The notes under the pieces are model-generated. The model was not told where the DNA came from. It searched no databases and saw only the letters and a program-made list of their open reading frames with translations. Shown in pieces: positions 17,701-25,558 of a stretch of 30,563 nt of DNA. This DNA comes from Bodo saltans (taxonomy: Eukaryota; Euglenozoa; Kinetoplastea; Eubodonida; Bodonidae), in the NCBI GenBank assembly GCA_001460835.1, contig CYKH01000197.1, positions 1 through 30,563 of the forward strand, read 5' to 3'. The position numbers and the translations under genes are program-made. Position 1 is the first letter of the stretch; each line of letters opens with the position of its first letter.

Positions 17701-18416
17701 TTCCCTCGTCAACGGAGGCAGGTGCTTCGTCCGCGGTGCCTGCGTCGAAGGGAGGATCGGAGAGGTGGGGCTTGGGCCAACGCGCGATGTCCGATCCTGA
17801 ATTCGCCCTCTTGCAATGGCTGAATAAAGTTCGCACAGATCCGAAGAGTCTCATCCCTCACATCAAAGAGAAGTTGAAGTTCCTCAACGAAGAGGGGAAT
17901 GCGTTCACCGTCCCCGGAAAGCCGGTGGAGAATTGTGTAGAGGGCTCTGTGCCGTACATCGAGCTGATAGAAATGTTAGAGGCAGCGCGCCCCATTGTGA
18001 CCCTGCTGGATGTACCGATGGGGTTGCTCCTCGCCGCGCGTGACCACGCTACGGACTTGGGAAAACGCATGGAGGCGACCCAAGAAGGGTCGGATGGAAG
18101 CACACCGCAGATGCGCATGAATCGTTATGGACGTGTGGGAGGAAAATGCGGACAGCTGCTTTCGTTAGGGTATCAGCAGGCAGCGGACATTATCATACAA
18201 CTGGCTGTAGATGATGGAATCGCATCCAGGGTGGATCGCAAGGCTATTTTCGACCCGGACATGCGCGTTTGTGGCGTGGCCATCGGCAAGCACAGCATCC
18301 ACGAAAACGTTGCGATTGTGCTACTCGCCCATGAGTACGGAGATAAGCCGCCGAATGAGCAGCGCGATATCTACTTGAAGTTCAACTCACCCCCAGCACG
18401 GAAGTTACTGCCATAA
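14790..18416 (+). CDS. CFAP69: CFAP69-like armadillo protein with a C-terminal CAP/SCP domain
   Basis: 1208 aa. Residues about 45-690 are helical ARM-type repeats. The middle and later part matches the CFAP69 pattern: an EQLLDLQRNVLNILLLLAPS helix, TTVLPLLRFEPDYF, then DATWSCVTGS, and GWVSERTGRSAAQLLLSLW. A CFAP69-type charged helical region follows (about 810-950). CFAP69 is a ciliary/flagellar protein associated with the central apparatus and is needed for sperm flagella in mammals. Residues about 1000-1190 are a CAP/SCP domain (FALLQWLNKVRTDPKSL, AARDHATDLG, GSDGSTPQMRMNRYG, IIIQLAVDDG, FDPDMRVCGVAIG). Two normally conserved cavity positions are changed: GHTGSDGS is EATQEGSDGS, and the Glu of GENI is replaced (GKCGQLLSLG). 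VDRKAIF replaces HRKNIF. The CAP domain is therefore probably non-metal-binding. It lacks a signal peptide, unlike most CAP proteins. CFAP69 orthology is from remembered family patterns and is moderately certain. Confidence 0.7.
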   Translation: MLSSKVASSRASASVRVPKPPPGGAAMRSSSVAQQQQQGAAASLATATITSATIAIASFDDLLRLLEDPSSATQYERHAAELRLVVEASSKGFAVKHALSEVPRVATHLCRAIQRERAGARVACLFEPLVALVKVAALPLSARTLDDQRNVQQGIGNIADAIASLLLLPHPQIRAEAACTLQKMFSFIRDQCGDDVNPSVDAHLNQKRKEYWTAIQPQTIQAIVAAWSSALGVAVAHKKDVAAQEVAAKKGDDDEDPDEGVLAPIRTPATDANAAEMVHLLKACVELSHYASLCCSLTDAGAALLTCRTMQICSPGDRRLGLSVELLWNLLELHEHTAEACANPAAIQALYEVFIAVLQSGHKKKDREVRNDLIILVTMIAKCPDSLPLLVPFAELLLDLSCGAERETSNIHIHPKFHHTTNHEELQMKVLAWNALEHLCQGSDTYAKAIFDWGLLDVLLLYINIRCEQPAVVRWSTEQLLDLQRNVLNILLLLAPSAAEHFREAAAIPILVEYTHECPDKPLRNLAVAVLAAIARTPMRKQLADCGIIQLALELLQEVDQVDNVLRVDCLCILADVVDRDAQLQEEFLQWDGITTVLPLLRFEPDYFTDLKDAVVFNALDATWSCVTGSTACEAALVREDGVHDILGVLETCPGSMKRFPLTCLADLLRHPSAVVEFRGWVSERTGRSAAQLLLSLWTGGGGNSADDTHNATFLDESSTSHQDGVFIGLRSIGASTKRTTLSARPPSASGVAAADTADVPAHHHVDPNINSEGLLMQRNGLIKVPTDISEIVEENTINFKVYCCFLQVGMDDHKELTALERSVLASVQVFAELCKDEVWTAVADSIENDGLQAVAADTEKLRRVRAVALARCEELQSTRQSLRQAHEDQVQASEDTFYKTLIKKTDEKAPTSKSSTLSITEAKIRKALMLKASFKAAMAKQQAHRTGGGLTPKVPVAPGQATPLQVAFTVPSSTEAGASSAVPASKGGSERWGLGQRAMSDPEFALLQWLNKVRTDPKSLIPHIKEKLKFLNEEGNAFTVPGKPVENCVEGSVPYIELIEMLEAARPIVTLLDVPMGLLLAARDHATDLGKRMEATQEGSDGSTPQMRMNRYGRVGGKCGQLLSLGYQQAADIIIQLAVDDGIASRVDRKAIFDPDMRVCGVAIGKHSIHENVAIVLLAHEYGDKPPNEQRDIYLKFNSPPARKLLP

Positions 18417-18873
18417 AAAAAAAGTCGAAAAGAGAAACTGCGCACATTGCTCGCGCTCTCCATTTTGTTTGTTTCTCCTTCTTCGGACGCTGAGGCTGCT
18501 TATGAAGCGAGATTTTAGAAGTCGCCGTGATCTTTATCACTACTGTTTGTGAGTCCGGCATGTACACACACACATCTTTTCTCCAACTTCACACAAACAA
18601 AGACAAAACAAAAAAAAAAACAAACAAATAATATGAAGTCAAAAAACCACACAAACACAAACCAACAACAATCCAAAAACCTCTGTATCCAAAGGATGGG
18701 AGGAGGGAGAGAAAGAACGAGGCGATGAATGTCATGTATTTGCGGCGCACCGCTGTTACGATGGATCTCTCATTTTTTTTTGTCGTGTTGAGTGGAGTGA
18801 TCTTTGAATTCTCTCGTTTTTTGTCCCCCCCAAGAAACTCAATTTTTTTTTAAAAGAGGAAGTGTTATCCTAA
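18417..18873 (+). other. A/C-rich then T-rich spacer, trans-splice signals for PSMD9
   Basis: No gene seen. The 18420-18690 part has A-runs and CA-rich tracts (cacacacaca near 18563). Pyrimidine tracts lie at 18773-18782 and 18821-18832 (AG 18833-18834), and a T-run at 18843-18851 is followed by AG at 18855-18858. Either of the last two AGs could be the acceptor for the ATG at 18874. Confidence 0.6.
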
Positions 18874-19602
18874 ATGCAAAACGACGGCACATCAGCGCCT
18901 GCCGCTCTAAGTGAGGAGGCTTCTGTTTCTTCCATTAAAGAGCGATTGACAGAGGCCAACGCAAGACGACATACCATCGAAACTGCAATAGCCGGCGCAT
19001 TGGCTCTGTTGCAAGCAACCCCCGTTGGGCTCACTGGTCCGTTGGTGGACGAAGAAGGGTTCCCACGCGGTGATGTCGACCTGTACGCAGTAAGGGAAGC
19101 ACGACACACCGTCGCGACGGGACGCAACGACTTGCGCGCTGTTCAAGATCAGCTTCATGAGCTGCTGGGCGATCTCCATGAGGCTACTGCCGAGTCAGCA
19201 AAGAAGCAAATGGATGTTGACAGCGTCCTGCACGCACAACGCAAACGTGAAGTGGAGGCACTGCAGAGGAAACAACAAAAAGAAGCAGCGATGCGGCAAA
19301 TGATGCCGTTCCTCCGCGTGGAAGCGATAACGGACGGAAGCCCCGCGTTCACAGCGGGACTTCGTGTTGACGACGAAATTGTTTCGATTGGCGGCATCGA
19401 CGCAGGGGCGTTCTTAGCTGTCCGCCTTCCTGGACTAGCGAAGGAGGTAGCTGACAACGAAGGACTGGTGCTCACTGTCTGGGCGTCGCGTTCTTCGATA
19501 GATGATAGTGGTGCTCAAAGGCGAGTGGTGATGGAATTGCCGCTTGTGCCGCAACGTTGGCGCGGTGAGGGGCTGGTCGGGTGCAAGTTTACGCCCCTGT
19601 AA
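18874..19602 (+). CDS. PSMD9: 26S proteasome assembly chaperone PSMD9/Nas2
   Basis: 242 aa, close to the family length. Residues 20-50 and 85-145 are helical coiled-coil. GPLVDEEGFPRGDVDLYAVREARH (56-78) is the family signature. PDZ-like domain at 147-228 (VEAITDGSPAFTAGLRVDDEIVSIGGI), then the conserved C-terminus VPQRWRGEGLVGCKFTPL (225-242), matching the P-x-RW-x-G-x-GLLGC block of PSMD9/Nas2. Known role: binds Rpt5 of the 19S base in the cytosol and nucleus and delays its docking on the 20S core during assembly. The start is the first ATG after the splice tract. There are no oddities; orthology is strong. Confidence 0.95.
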   Translation: MQNDGTSAPAALSEEASVSSIKERLTEANARRHTIETAIAGALALLQATPVGLTGPLVDEEGFPRGDVDLYAVREARHTVATGRNDLRAVQDQLHELLGDLHEATAESAKKQMDVDSVLHAQRKREVEALQRKQQKEAAMRQMMPFLRVEAITDGSPAFTAGLRVDDEIVSIGGIDAGAFLAVRLPGLAKEVADNEGLVLTVWASRSSIDDSGAQRRVVMELPLVPQRWRGEGLVGCKFTPL

Positions 19603-19914
19603 ATGATCGGAGCAAATTTCACAGCGAGGGTCTTTTCGTCCTTCAGAGGTAACCTACCATCATTTTTGTTTGTTTCACACAACAGTTCTTGCGCCTATTT
19701 CATGTTTTCTTTTTCCCCTTTGATTCATTTACATTCATTTTCCCCTTCGGCTAATGGAGATGCGTCCTAAAACTGCGCCTAGTGATTCTCGCTCACCTTT
19801 TCATCAACTTTAGGGTAAAGAAAAAAAAACCCAAACATTGAACTACTACAACTATCCATCATACATCTCCAAACCAAAAAAAAAAAGATCTTTGTCGAAA
19901 AGAAAAAAAGAAAA
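19603..19914 (+). other. C/T-rich spacer with trans-splice acceptor
   Basis: No gene seen. Long pyrimidine tracts at 19699-19748 and 19784-19811 (gctcaccttttcatcaactttag, AG 19812-19813) are followed by an A-rich leader ending directly at the ATG at 19915. The second AG is the best acceptor. Confidence 0.6.
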
Positions 19915-21426
19915 ATGGAGCTTCATACAGCCGCGGCACAAGGTGATCTCAATGCCGTGAAGTCATGCTTGGCACGGGCTCCCATGCTGCTGCACGCAGT
20001 CGATTACGAAGGTCGAACTCCACTCCATGTTGCAGCTGCTTCGTCTGGAAACGCTGCGATTGTTCGGTTCCTATTAGAGCGGGGGGCGAACCCTTCTGTA
20101 AAAACACTATTCACGCGCCTCACCCCCAGCGACGTCGCGCATGAGGCAATCAAACCGCTGATTGTTGCCGCCCAAGTGAGTCAGGGGAGCCGAAATCGGC
20201 AACGATCGTCTTCACCATCAAAAAAAAGAGTGCGTCCAGGAACCCCCACATCACCCAACAGCGCACAACAATCACCACACAGCCCGCACATCGACAGCGG
20301 AAGTGAAAACATCATCGCGGAAAACAAAGTGGAGAGCACAGAAATTGTGAACCCCAAGACCATGCGCAAGGTCATCATCGTGGTGCTGTTTCCCTTCGTC
20401 ACCCTTATTTTTGTGAATGGTCTGGTGTTTGCTCTCAAGTTTTTGCTTGTCACATCGGTGTTCTACTTTCTTGTGGTTGGTTACTTTGTGTCGGAGATCA
20501 CGATTCGCCCGCCGTGGTACCACCACCATCCAGGCGCGCTACAACTGACTGCGAAGGGCTGCCCTGAGTACTGGGAGGGGAAGATCTGCGACCCCTTGAC
20601 CGACTACGAGATTCCATACGAGGACGTCACGATCCACTCTACCGAAGGCTATCGCCTAAGTGGGTGGTACGTGGCGGCGCCAGCAGCGCGGCGTGGCGTT
20701 CCTCGACGTGACACTTGCTTGGTGCTGGTGCACGGCGGGGGCCGAGATCGGCGCGCCTGGCTTCGGCACCTCCCGATGTTCCACAAACAGGGCTACTCAG
20801 CTCTCTTGTTTGATTTCCGTGAGCATGGGCTGAGCTCAGGGAACTGCAACGGTTTCCGATACGGCATGAAAGAGCGCTTTGACGTCTTGGCGGCCGCGAG
20901 GTATGCGAAGGAGCAACGTGGCCACGCAAAGGTGGTCGCTATCGGTACCAGCGTGGGAGGTTCTTCTGTCATCATGGCGGCGGCGCTTGATAGGAGTGCG
21001 ATCGATGGTGTGATTGCAGAAAACGCCATCACCACGTGTGCCATGTTGCAGGACTACATTATCACGAACCTCTTCGGTGGGTACTTCTCACGGCATTGGA
21101 TGAGTGTGTATTTCTTCAACGCGTTCAGGCTGACGTGCAGCGCGTGGTTGAACATTCGCATTGGCAATAAGCCCTCGAAGCATTGCCAAGCGTTGCATTG
21201 CGTGAAAGCCATTTCCCCACGACCAGTGCTCCTCATGCACGGTAACAGTGATGAGGTTGTTCCGACGTCGCACTCCGAGCAGTTGTATCGAGCCGCATGT
21301 GAGCCGAAGTCATTATGGATTTGTGATGGCGCGTTTCACTGCGGGTTGTACAATAAAATGCCTGAAGAATTTGAACGAAGGGTCTTTGGTCTGTTGCGGC
21401 AGGTTGAGGGAGAAGGGGAGCAATGA
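19915..21426 (+). CDS. Ankyrin - transmembrane - alpha/beta hydrolase fusion
   Basis: 503 aa. Residues 1-90 hold two to three ankyrin repeats (GRTPLHVAAASSGNAAIVRFLLERGANP). Residues 90-150 are a basic, Ser/Pro-rich linker. Residues 152-193 form one long or two short membrane segments. From about 240 there is an ABHD-type alpha/beta hydrolase: LVLVHGGG oxyanion loop (about 271), DFREHGLSSG, nucleophile elbow GTSVGG with Ser346, acid in HGNSDEVV (Asp446) and His475 in GAFHCGLY, so the catalytic triad is complete. It is probably a membrane-anchored serine hydrolase acting on lipid or acyl-protein esters; substrate unknown. The N-terminal ankyrin repeats would lie on the opposite side of, or be adjacent to, the membrane depending on topology. 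The ATG is preceded by an A-rich leader. The domain combination is unusual. Confidence 0.88.
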   Translation: MELHTAAAQGDLNAVKSCLARAPMLLHAVDYEGRTPLHVAAASSGNAAIVRFLLERGANPSVKTLFTRLTPSDVAHEAIKPLIVAAQVSQGSRNRQRSSSPSKKRVRPGTPTSPNSAQQSPHSPHIDSGSENIIAENKVESTEIVNPKTMRKVIIVVLFPFVTLIFVNGLVFALKFLLVTSVFYFLVVGYFVSEITIRPPWYHHHPGALQLTAKGCPEYWEGKICDPLTDYEIPYEDVTIHSTEGYRLSGWYVAAPAARRGVPRRDTCLVLVHGGGRDRRAWLRHLPMFHKQGYSALLFDFREHGLSSGNCNGFRYGMKERFDVLAAARYAKEQRGHAKVVAIGTSVGGSSVIMAAALDRSAIDGVIAENAITTCAMLQDYIITNLFGGYFSRHWMSVYFFNAFRLTCSAWLNIRIGNKPSKHCQALHCVKAISPRPVLLMHGNSDEVVPTSHSEQLYRAACEPKSLWICDGAFHCGLYNKMPEEFERRVFGLLRQVEGEGEQ

Positions 21427-21483
21427 TACGCAAAAAACAGCGCCGTTGTGTGTTCATTACGCCTGTTTTCTCCTTCCTGCGAT

Positions 21484-21623
21484 AGGTTTCCCCTCACTTT
21501 TTTTTTGTTTTTTTTGTCAACGTCGACGAGTCGGAAGATTTTTGTGCAATTTTACTGTGGTCATTGTTGTTTCTCTAAAAATACGTTTGACAAACAGCCC
21601 CCCACTTCGTCGTTTCTTTTTAG
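21484..21623 (+). promoter_or_regulatory. Polypyrimidine tracts and trans-splice acceptors
   Basis: A T/C tract at 21488-21516 leads to AG 21529-21530. A second tract, cacttcgtcgtttctttttag, ends in AG 21622-21623, 27 bases before the ATG at 21650. The second is the best acceptor, and it rules out the longer open frame upstream that overlaps the hydrolase gene. Confidence 0.6.
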
Positions 21624-21649
21624 ATCGGTGCAAACACATTTTATTGAAA

Positions 21650-22123
21650 ATGAAAGCATTGCGTAGAAGTGCAATGGCTGCCATTGTGTGCACTGCGCTT
21701 CTATGTCTTCAGTTTGGTAGTGTTCATGCAGAGGAGGATGCGCCGGTGAGATTGCTACGCTTGGAGCACGTCTACTGCGATCCTCTCACGAAGTCTGAGC
21801 AACTTCATGCCGCAGCTTCTGCGGCGGCTCACTCTTCTGCACCTCAGCCCCCGTCCATGGTCGCGAAGGCGAAGTGTAAGGGCTCGTCCTGCCCAACACT
21901 GGACGGAAAGCCCGTCACTATTGTAGATTGTAAGTGGGAGAGTGTGAATGACAAGAAAGTGTTTCTCGAAGAGGTCAGTGGTTGGTACTACTTTTATCAT
22001 GATGAGGCCAGGACACAACCGCTGCGTCCCACCGAAGATGAGATGCGACGGTTGAACAGCGGCGAGGTGGGATACTTGAAACACCAATGTGGTGCATTGC
22101 AGTATCGTCCTAGTCCTGTGTAG
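21650..22123 (+). CDS. Small secretory protein, unknown family
   Basis: 157 aa. A signal peptide is clear: MKALRRS, a hydrophobic stretch AAIVCTALLCLQFG, and a probable cleavage after VHA (residue 27). The mature part has five cysteines (VYCDP, KCKGSSCP, VDCKWE, HQCGAL), an Ala/Ser/Pro-rich stretch at 47-65 and a tryptophan/tyrosine cluster GWYYFYHD. No membrane helix follows and no family was recognised. The longer open frame starting at 21248 is a shadow of the hydrolase gene, and the splice acceptor at 21622 excludes it. It sits beside another small Cys-rich secreted gene. Confidence 0.75.
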   Translation: MKALRRSAMAAIVCTALLCLQFGSVHAEEDAPVRLLRLEHVYCDPLTKSEQLHAAASAAAHSSAPQPPSMVAKAKCKGSSCPTLDGKPVTIVDCKWESVNDKKVFLEEVSGWYYFYHDEARTQPLRPTEDEMRRLNSGEVGYLKHQCGALQYRPSPV

Positions 22124-22133
22124 CTGTAGGTTT

Positions 22134-22147
22134 TGTGTGTGTGTGTG
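22134..22147. repeat. Short TG dinucleotide repeat
   Basis: About seven TG units follow immediately after the stop codon of the small secretory gene. It may simply be simple-sequence 3' UTR. Confidence 0.8.
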
Positions 22148-22300
22148 CTGGTGCAATTTTGTTAGTGCGTCGGTAGCTCGACACACACCACATAGAGAGA
22201 GACAAGGGAAGAGATGTGTTTGCAACTGTGTTGTTGTACAGTAGTGTCCTTGCTGTTGACGTTGCCTGTATTGTGCTTGTAAAACATTCTGCGAGAACAG

Positions 22301-22353
22301 TTCTTTTTTTTTAACAATGACGATATTTTTTTTTGATTTTACCGGAATGGAAG
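22301..22353 (+). promoter_or_regulatory. Trans-splice acceptor deciding the LDLa gene start
   Basis: T-runs at 22302-22312 and 22325-22334 are followed by the first AG at 22352-22353. An in-frame ATG at 22317 lies between the T-runs and upstream of this AG, so it would be removed from mRNA. The next ATG, 22377, begins directly with a signal peptide. Confidence 0.55.
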
Positions 22354-22376
22354 GGAACTTTTTTAACGCTAAGAAA

Positions 22377-22943
22377 ATGTTGCACCGCCTTACAACCCTC
22401 GTTGCTGTCTTTGCGCTCGTCATCGCTCACATTGCGGCAGTTGAGGTGTGTCACAACTCCACTGGCACTTGCCTGAAAGAGGGGTTCCACTGCGCGAACA
22501 AGGAAGTGGTTCCTTTCGCAAAGCGTTGTGATGGTGTTGAGGATTGCCTTGATGGTACCGATGAGTACCTGTGCCACGTCGACGGGTCCATGCCCCTCCA
22601 CGAGCGCCCCCAACTCGAACGCCACGCCATGGAGCAGGGCTCGTGCGCCTGGTGCAGCTGCGCAGCGTCAGTGATCAACATCGTTGAGAATGACGCGTGG
22701 TGGGCCGCTGCCAAAGCCGCCCCCACCGATACCATCGGCCTCATGACCGGTACCGGAGCATACGCCGGTCAGCCCTGCGCTACCAAGTGCGTCCGCACAA
22801 TCCTCCTTGCATTTTACCGTAAGACGAACTACTGCAGGGGAGCACTGTGCTGCATCCGCCAACGTGAGTGCGTCCAGTGTTTCGACCCGGCAGTGGTTGG
22901 TGCCTGCGTTGGTGCGTCTGTCGCAACGCGTTGCTACAACTAA
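22377..22943 (+). CDS. Small secreted Cys-rich protein with an LDLa module
   Basis: 188 aa from the ATG at 22377; another in-frame ATG at 22317 adds 20 residues (MTIFFFDFTG...) but lies before the likely splice site. Signal peptide 1-21 (LVAVFALVIAHIAA). Residues 32-66 are an LDL-receptor class A module: TCLKEGFHC, then CDGVEDCLDGTDEYLC with the calcium-cage acidic residues. The third cysteine of a standard LDLa is replaced by Val (KEVVPFAKRC), leaving five; a neighbouring Cys25 might compensate. The remainder holds about 11 cysteines (GSCAWCSC, GQPCATKC, CRGALCCIRQRECVQC) with no family I recognise. LDLa modules bind Ca2+ and ligands outside the cell. It is probably secreted or luminal; no second membrane segment is seen. 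Confidence 0.8.
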   Translation: MLHRLTTLVAVFALVIAHIAAVEVCHNSTGTCLKEGFHCANKEVVPFAKRCDGVEDCLDGTDEYLCHVDGSMPLHERPQLERHAMEQGSCAWCSCAASVINIVENDAWWAAAKAAPTDTIGLMTGTGAYAGQPCATKCVRTILLAFYRKTNYCRGALCCIRQRECVQCFDPAVVGACVGASVATRCYN

Positions 22944-23861
22944 AGGCGAATGAGACAAAAGAAAATGAAGAAGAGGAAAGTAGAATTTAGTGGAGGAGGA
23001 GGCACAACAACAAATCCTCAAATCGACCGGCGAAAACGAAAAAAACAACAACAACAAAAAACAACACAAGAGGAAAAAAACGTAAATGATGTTCTTCCTT
23101 TGGAAGAACTATGTGTTTTACGCGGAATGTAGAGAGAGGCCGCCATTGTTTTGCCACACACGTTTGAAAAGGCGTGCGAGGACAAGCTGTTTTTTTCCCC
23201 CCGCTGAAGCGTCTGCTGAGTTGTGTTGTACGATACCCATGTTTTTTTGTCAGAAGTGCTTCACGCAAGAACAAAAAAACAACAACAACAAGAATCTCAA
23301 ACCAATGACAAAAAAGTCTGAGCAGCGTAATTAAACACAAACTGAACTGTCTCTCCTGTTTTGATATATTCACTCTTTAACTGGTTCGTTATCACTGCCA
23401 AGTCAACAGAAAAGAAAACACAACCTAAGGAGCACTTCTTCCTATATTCGTGTGCTCTGCGATTTTTTCCCGTGCGTTTTTTCGAGCCTTTTTCAAGCTG
23501 ACATTCAGATTCTCACTTGAAAAAACCGCGGTGCTCTCGATTCCACAGAAAATCCACGCAGCAAACGAAGCAGGACCGCCCCAGCGACAGACACACAAGT
23601 TTTTTGTATTTGTCGGCTCACCTTTCTGAGAATAACATTTTTTTTCACGGAGTAAGAATATCACCCGCCGTAGAAACTGGAGATATTCACGCGAGCCACG
23701 ACGGTTTCGCCCACACGCTCTTTCTTTTACCACCGCAATACGAAGTCTGCTAGGTGAGAAGTTTTCCAACCTTCCACACGATCAACAAAAACCCCCAGAG
23801 CCCCAACCTCAATTATCGCCAAGCGGCAAACGCAGCAGCAAGAAAAAAGAAAAAAAGAAAA
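22944..23861 (+). other. Long spacer (918 bp), no convincing gene
   Basis: Several short open frames occur (for example 23086-23334) but they lack domains and are rich in homopolymer-derived codons. The 5' half is A-rich with CAA repeats (23043-23061). A perfect 8-bp inverted repeat with a 3-base loop lies at 23091-23109. The 3' half has pyrimidine tracts at 23638-23646 (AG 23651-23652) and 23709-23730 (AG 23743-23744), candidate acceptors for the PRL gene. I see no tRNA or snoRNA that I can support. Confidence 0.6.
23091..23109. repeat. Perfect 8-bp inverted repeat, 3-base loop
   Basis: gttcttcc, ttt, ggaagaac: the arms are exact reverse complements and would form a short hairpin in the 3' UTR or spacer RNA. 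Function unknown. Confidence 0.85.
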
Positions 23862-24407
23862 ATGGACATCAACGGTTCGATGGTGGAATGCCGAAGAGCA
23901 GATAACGATACTCTGATTTTCCGTTTCTACATCTTAGATGCCCCGTCCCCAAGCAGCCTGCCATCGTACGTCAAGGAGCTTCAGAGACACAAGGTGCGGC
24001 ACCTCGTCCGTGTCTGTGGCCCTACGTACAACAGCGACATCGTGGAGAAGGGTGGCATTGCAGTGCACGGCTGGCCGTTTGACGACGGAGCGCCGCCCAC
24101 TCAATTCGTGATTGACAGCTGGCTGAAATTGCTGGACGGGGAGCGTGGTTCTGAACCAGCCACCACCATCGCTGTGCATTGTGTGGCGGGGTTGGGAAGA
24201 GCGCCGATTTTGGTGGCGTTGGCGATGGTCGAGTTCGGTGGTATCCCTCCCCTCGATGCCATCGGCTTTGTCCGCGAGAAACGCAAGGGAGCTATCAATC
24301 AGGTGCAGCTCAATTGGCTGATGCGCTACAAGCCCCGCCATCCTGGAGGCGCTGGCGCAGGCGGCGCTGAGCAGAAGTGGGCGTGCAGTGGCTGCATTGT
24401 TATGTAA
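23862..24407 (+). CDS. PRL-1: PRL-type protein tyrosine phosphatase (PTP4A family)
   Basis: 181 aa, the size of PRLs. WPFDDGAPP (71-79) carries the general acid (Asp75). The P-loop HCVAGLGR gives nucleophile Cys107 and Arg113, with the PRL-specific Ala after Arg (RAP) in place of the usual Ser/Thr. VRVCGPTYN (Cys52) is the partner cysteine for the PRL redox disulfide. A Gly/Ala linker precedes the terminal CIVM CaaX box (Cys178), predicting farnesylation and membrane attachment. The frame is open to a GTG at 23754, but the ATG at 23862 with an A-rich leader fits the family's N-terminus. PRLs are small membrane-bound phosphatases that bind CNNM magnesium transporters in animals; their role in kinetoplastids is not inferable from sequence. 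Confidence 0.95.
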   Translation: MDINGSMVECRRADNDTLIFRFYILDAPSPSSLPSYVKELQRHKVRHLVRVCGPTYNSDIVEKGGIAVHGWPFDDGAPPTQFVIDSWLKLLDGERGSEPATTIAVHCVAGLGRAPILVALAMVEFGGIPPLDAIGFVREKRKGAINQVQLNWLMRYKPRHPGGAGAGGAEQKWACSGCIVM

Positions 24408-24757
24408 AATCGCAAGCACAAACAACCCACCCACAAAAGTGTGCTCGCCACGACCAAGATGGTGTTCTCCCCCCTCCTCTGAACTGTAAGCCCAAACTCA
24501 ACGAACCAAAGGACTCAAAAGAAAACTGAGAACGGACGCTTAGACGATCTGCTTTTTTTTAAGGGAGGGAGAAAAAAAAAGAAAAAGAATTAGGCCCAGC
24601 AACTGCAGGTGCTACAGTTATTTTTTCTTTCAGGCGGATTCTGCGCTCCCTTCTGTCTTAGCAGCTTAGGAGAATTGAAAGACCAAGTAAGGATCGGAGA
24701 ATCAAAAGAAAAGCAAAACTTGCACACACACAAAAAAAAGGATTAGGATCGTCGTCA
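24408..24757 (+). other. Spacer with strong trans-splice acceptor
   Basis: No gene seen in 350 bp. ttattttttctttcag (24618-24633) and ctgcgctcccttctgtcttag (AG 24660-24661) are both good acceptors for the gene at 24758. A-runs occur around 24572-24588. Confidence 0.6.
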
Positions 24758-25558
24758 ATGCCACAATTGACTGCAATATTGCTCATCGTCGTCGCAGCGT
24801 CGTCGTTGCTCATCGCATCGTCCACTGCAACCACAGTCAACGGTGTAGGCTACGAGGTCACCATCCCCGCTGTACAAACATCACCCCCCTACACACCAAC
24901 GCCATACGACACCACACCCATCGTCGTGCCATCGCAGCGTGAGGCCCGTTTGGCGTGCCAGGAGTCTGTTCCTCTCTATCGGACTGCAATGTGTGATATT
25001 ACGACCTGGGATGATTGTGGCAATTTGTACGGAGACAGTACGAATATCTCTGATTGGGTGGTGACAGTGACGAACAAACTCACCAACTCCGTGTCAGTTC
25101 ATGTCTCTCCCATTATTAGCTTGCAGCTTGGAGTTGCTCGTTTTTACTTCACCGCCCTGGAGCTCGGCGTCTACGCAGTGTCCGTGACGCGGACAGCGAA
25201 CAGCACGTTGCCGACATTACGCACCAACACGCCGATGGTCGTTCTTGTGGTGGTGTCGAACACCATCAGCCGCTGCACACAGCAAACAGTCCTCGCCATG
25301 CAACCGCAGCTCGCCACGACCATGTGGACTGCGAGCTCGTTCAACAACGAGCGTCGCACCATCCCAGGACTTTATGGGCTTTCCAAACCAACGTCGGTTG
25401 TGGTCGACACCACGTGGATTTACCCGACACCCGATGCCACCGTGCAGACAAAGATTCGGCGCACTCCACTTGAGCCGAAAGTGCTTAGCAAGATTCAAAA
25501 TCAACTCCCTGATGGGGGTAACAACTACAAGTACTGCGACGTTATCCAGCAAGCGTAG
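24758..25558 (+). CDS. Secreted or luminal glycoprotein, unknown family
   Basis: 266 aa. Residues 1-24 are a signal peptide (LTAILLIVVAASSLLIASS). The mature protein is Thr/Val/Pro-rich and looks beta-rich, with six cysteines (LACQES, AMCDITTWDDCGN, SRCTQ, KYCDV). N-glycosylation sequons include NIS at residue 96 and NST in TANST. No C-terminal membrane anchor or GPI-type tail is seen. I do not recognise the family. It is the third signal-peptide gene within about 4 kb and may be a surface or lysosomal factor, but no function is claimed. Confidence 0.75.
   Translation: MPQLTAILLIVVAASSLLIASSTATTVNGVGYEVTIPAVQTSPPYTPTPYDTTPIVVPSQREARLACQESVPLYRTAMCDITTWDDCGNLYGDSTNISDWVVTVTNKLTNSVSVHVSPIISLQLGVARFYFTALELGVYAVSVTRTANSTLPTLRTNTPMVVLVVVSNTISRCTQQTVLAMQPQLATTMWTASSFNNERRTIPGLYGLSKPTSVVVDTTWIYPTPDATVQTKIRRTPLEPKVLSKIQNQLPDGGNNYKYCDVIQQA

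Noticed and set aside
21248-21649. N-terminal extension of the small secretory gene overlapping the hydrolase
   Set aside because: No homology; a strong splice acceptor at 21622-21623 and a signal peptide starting at 21650 define the gene.
23086-23334. 82-residue open frame in the long spacer
   Set aside because: Low-complexity composition, no domain, no clear leader. Cannot be supported.
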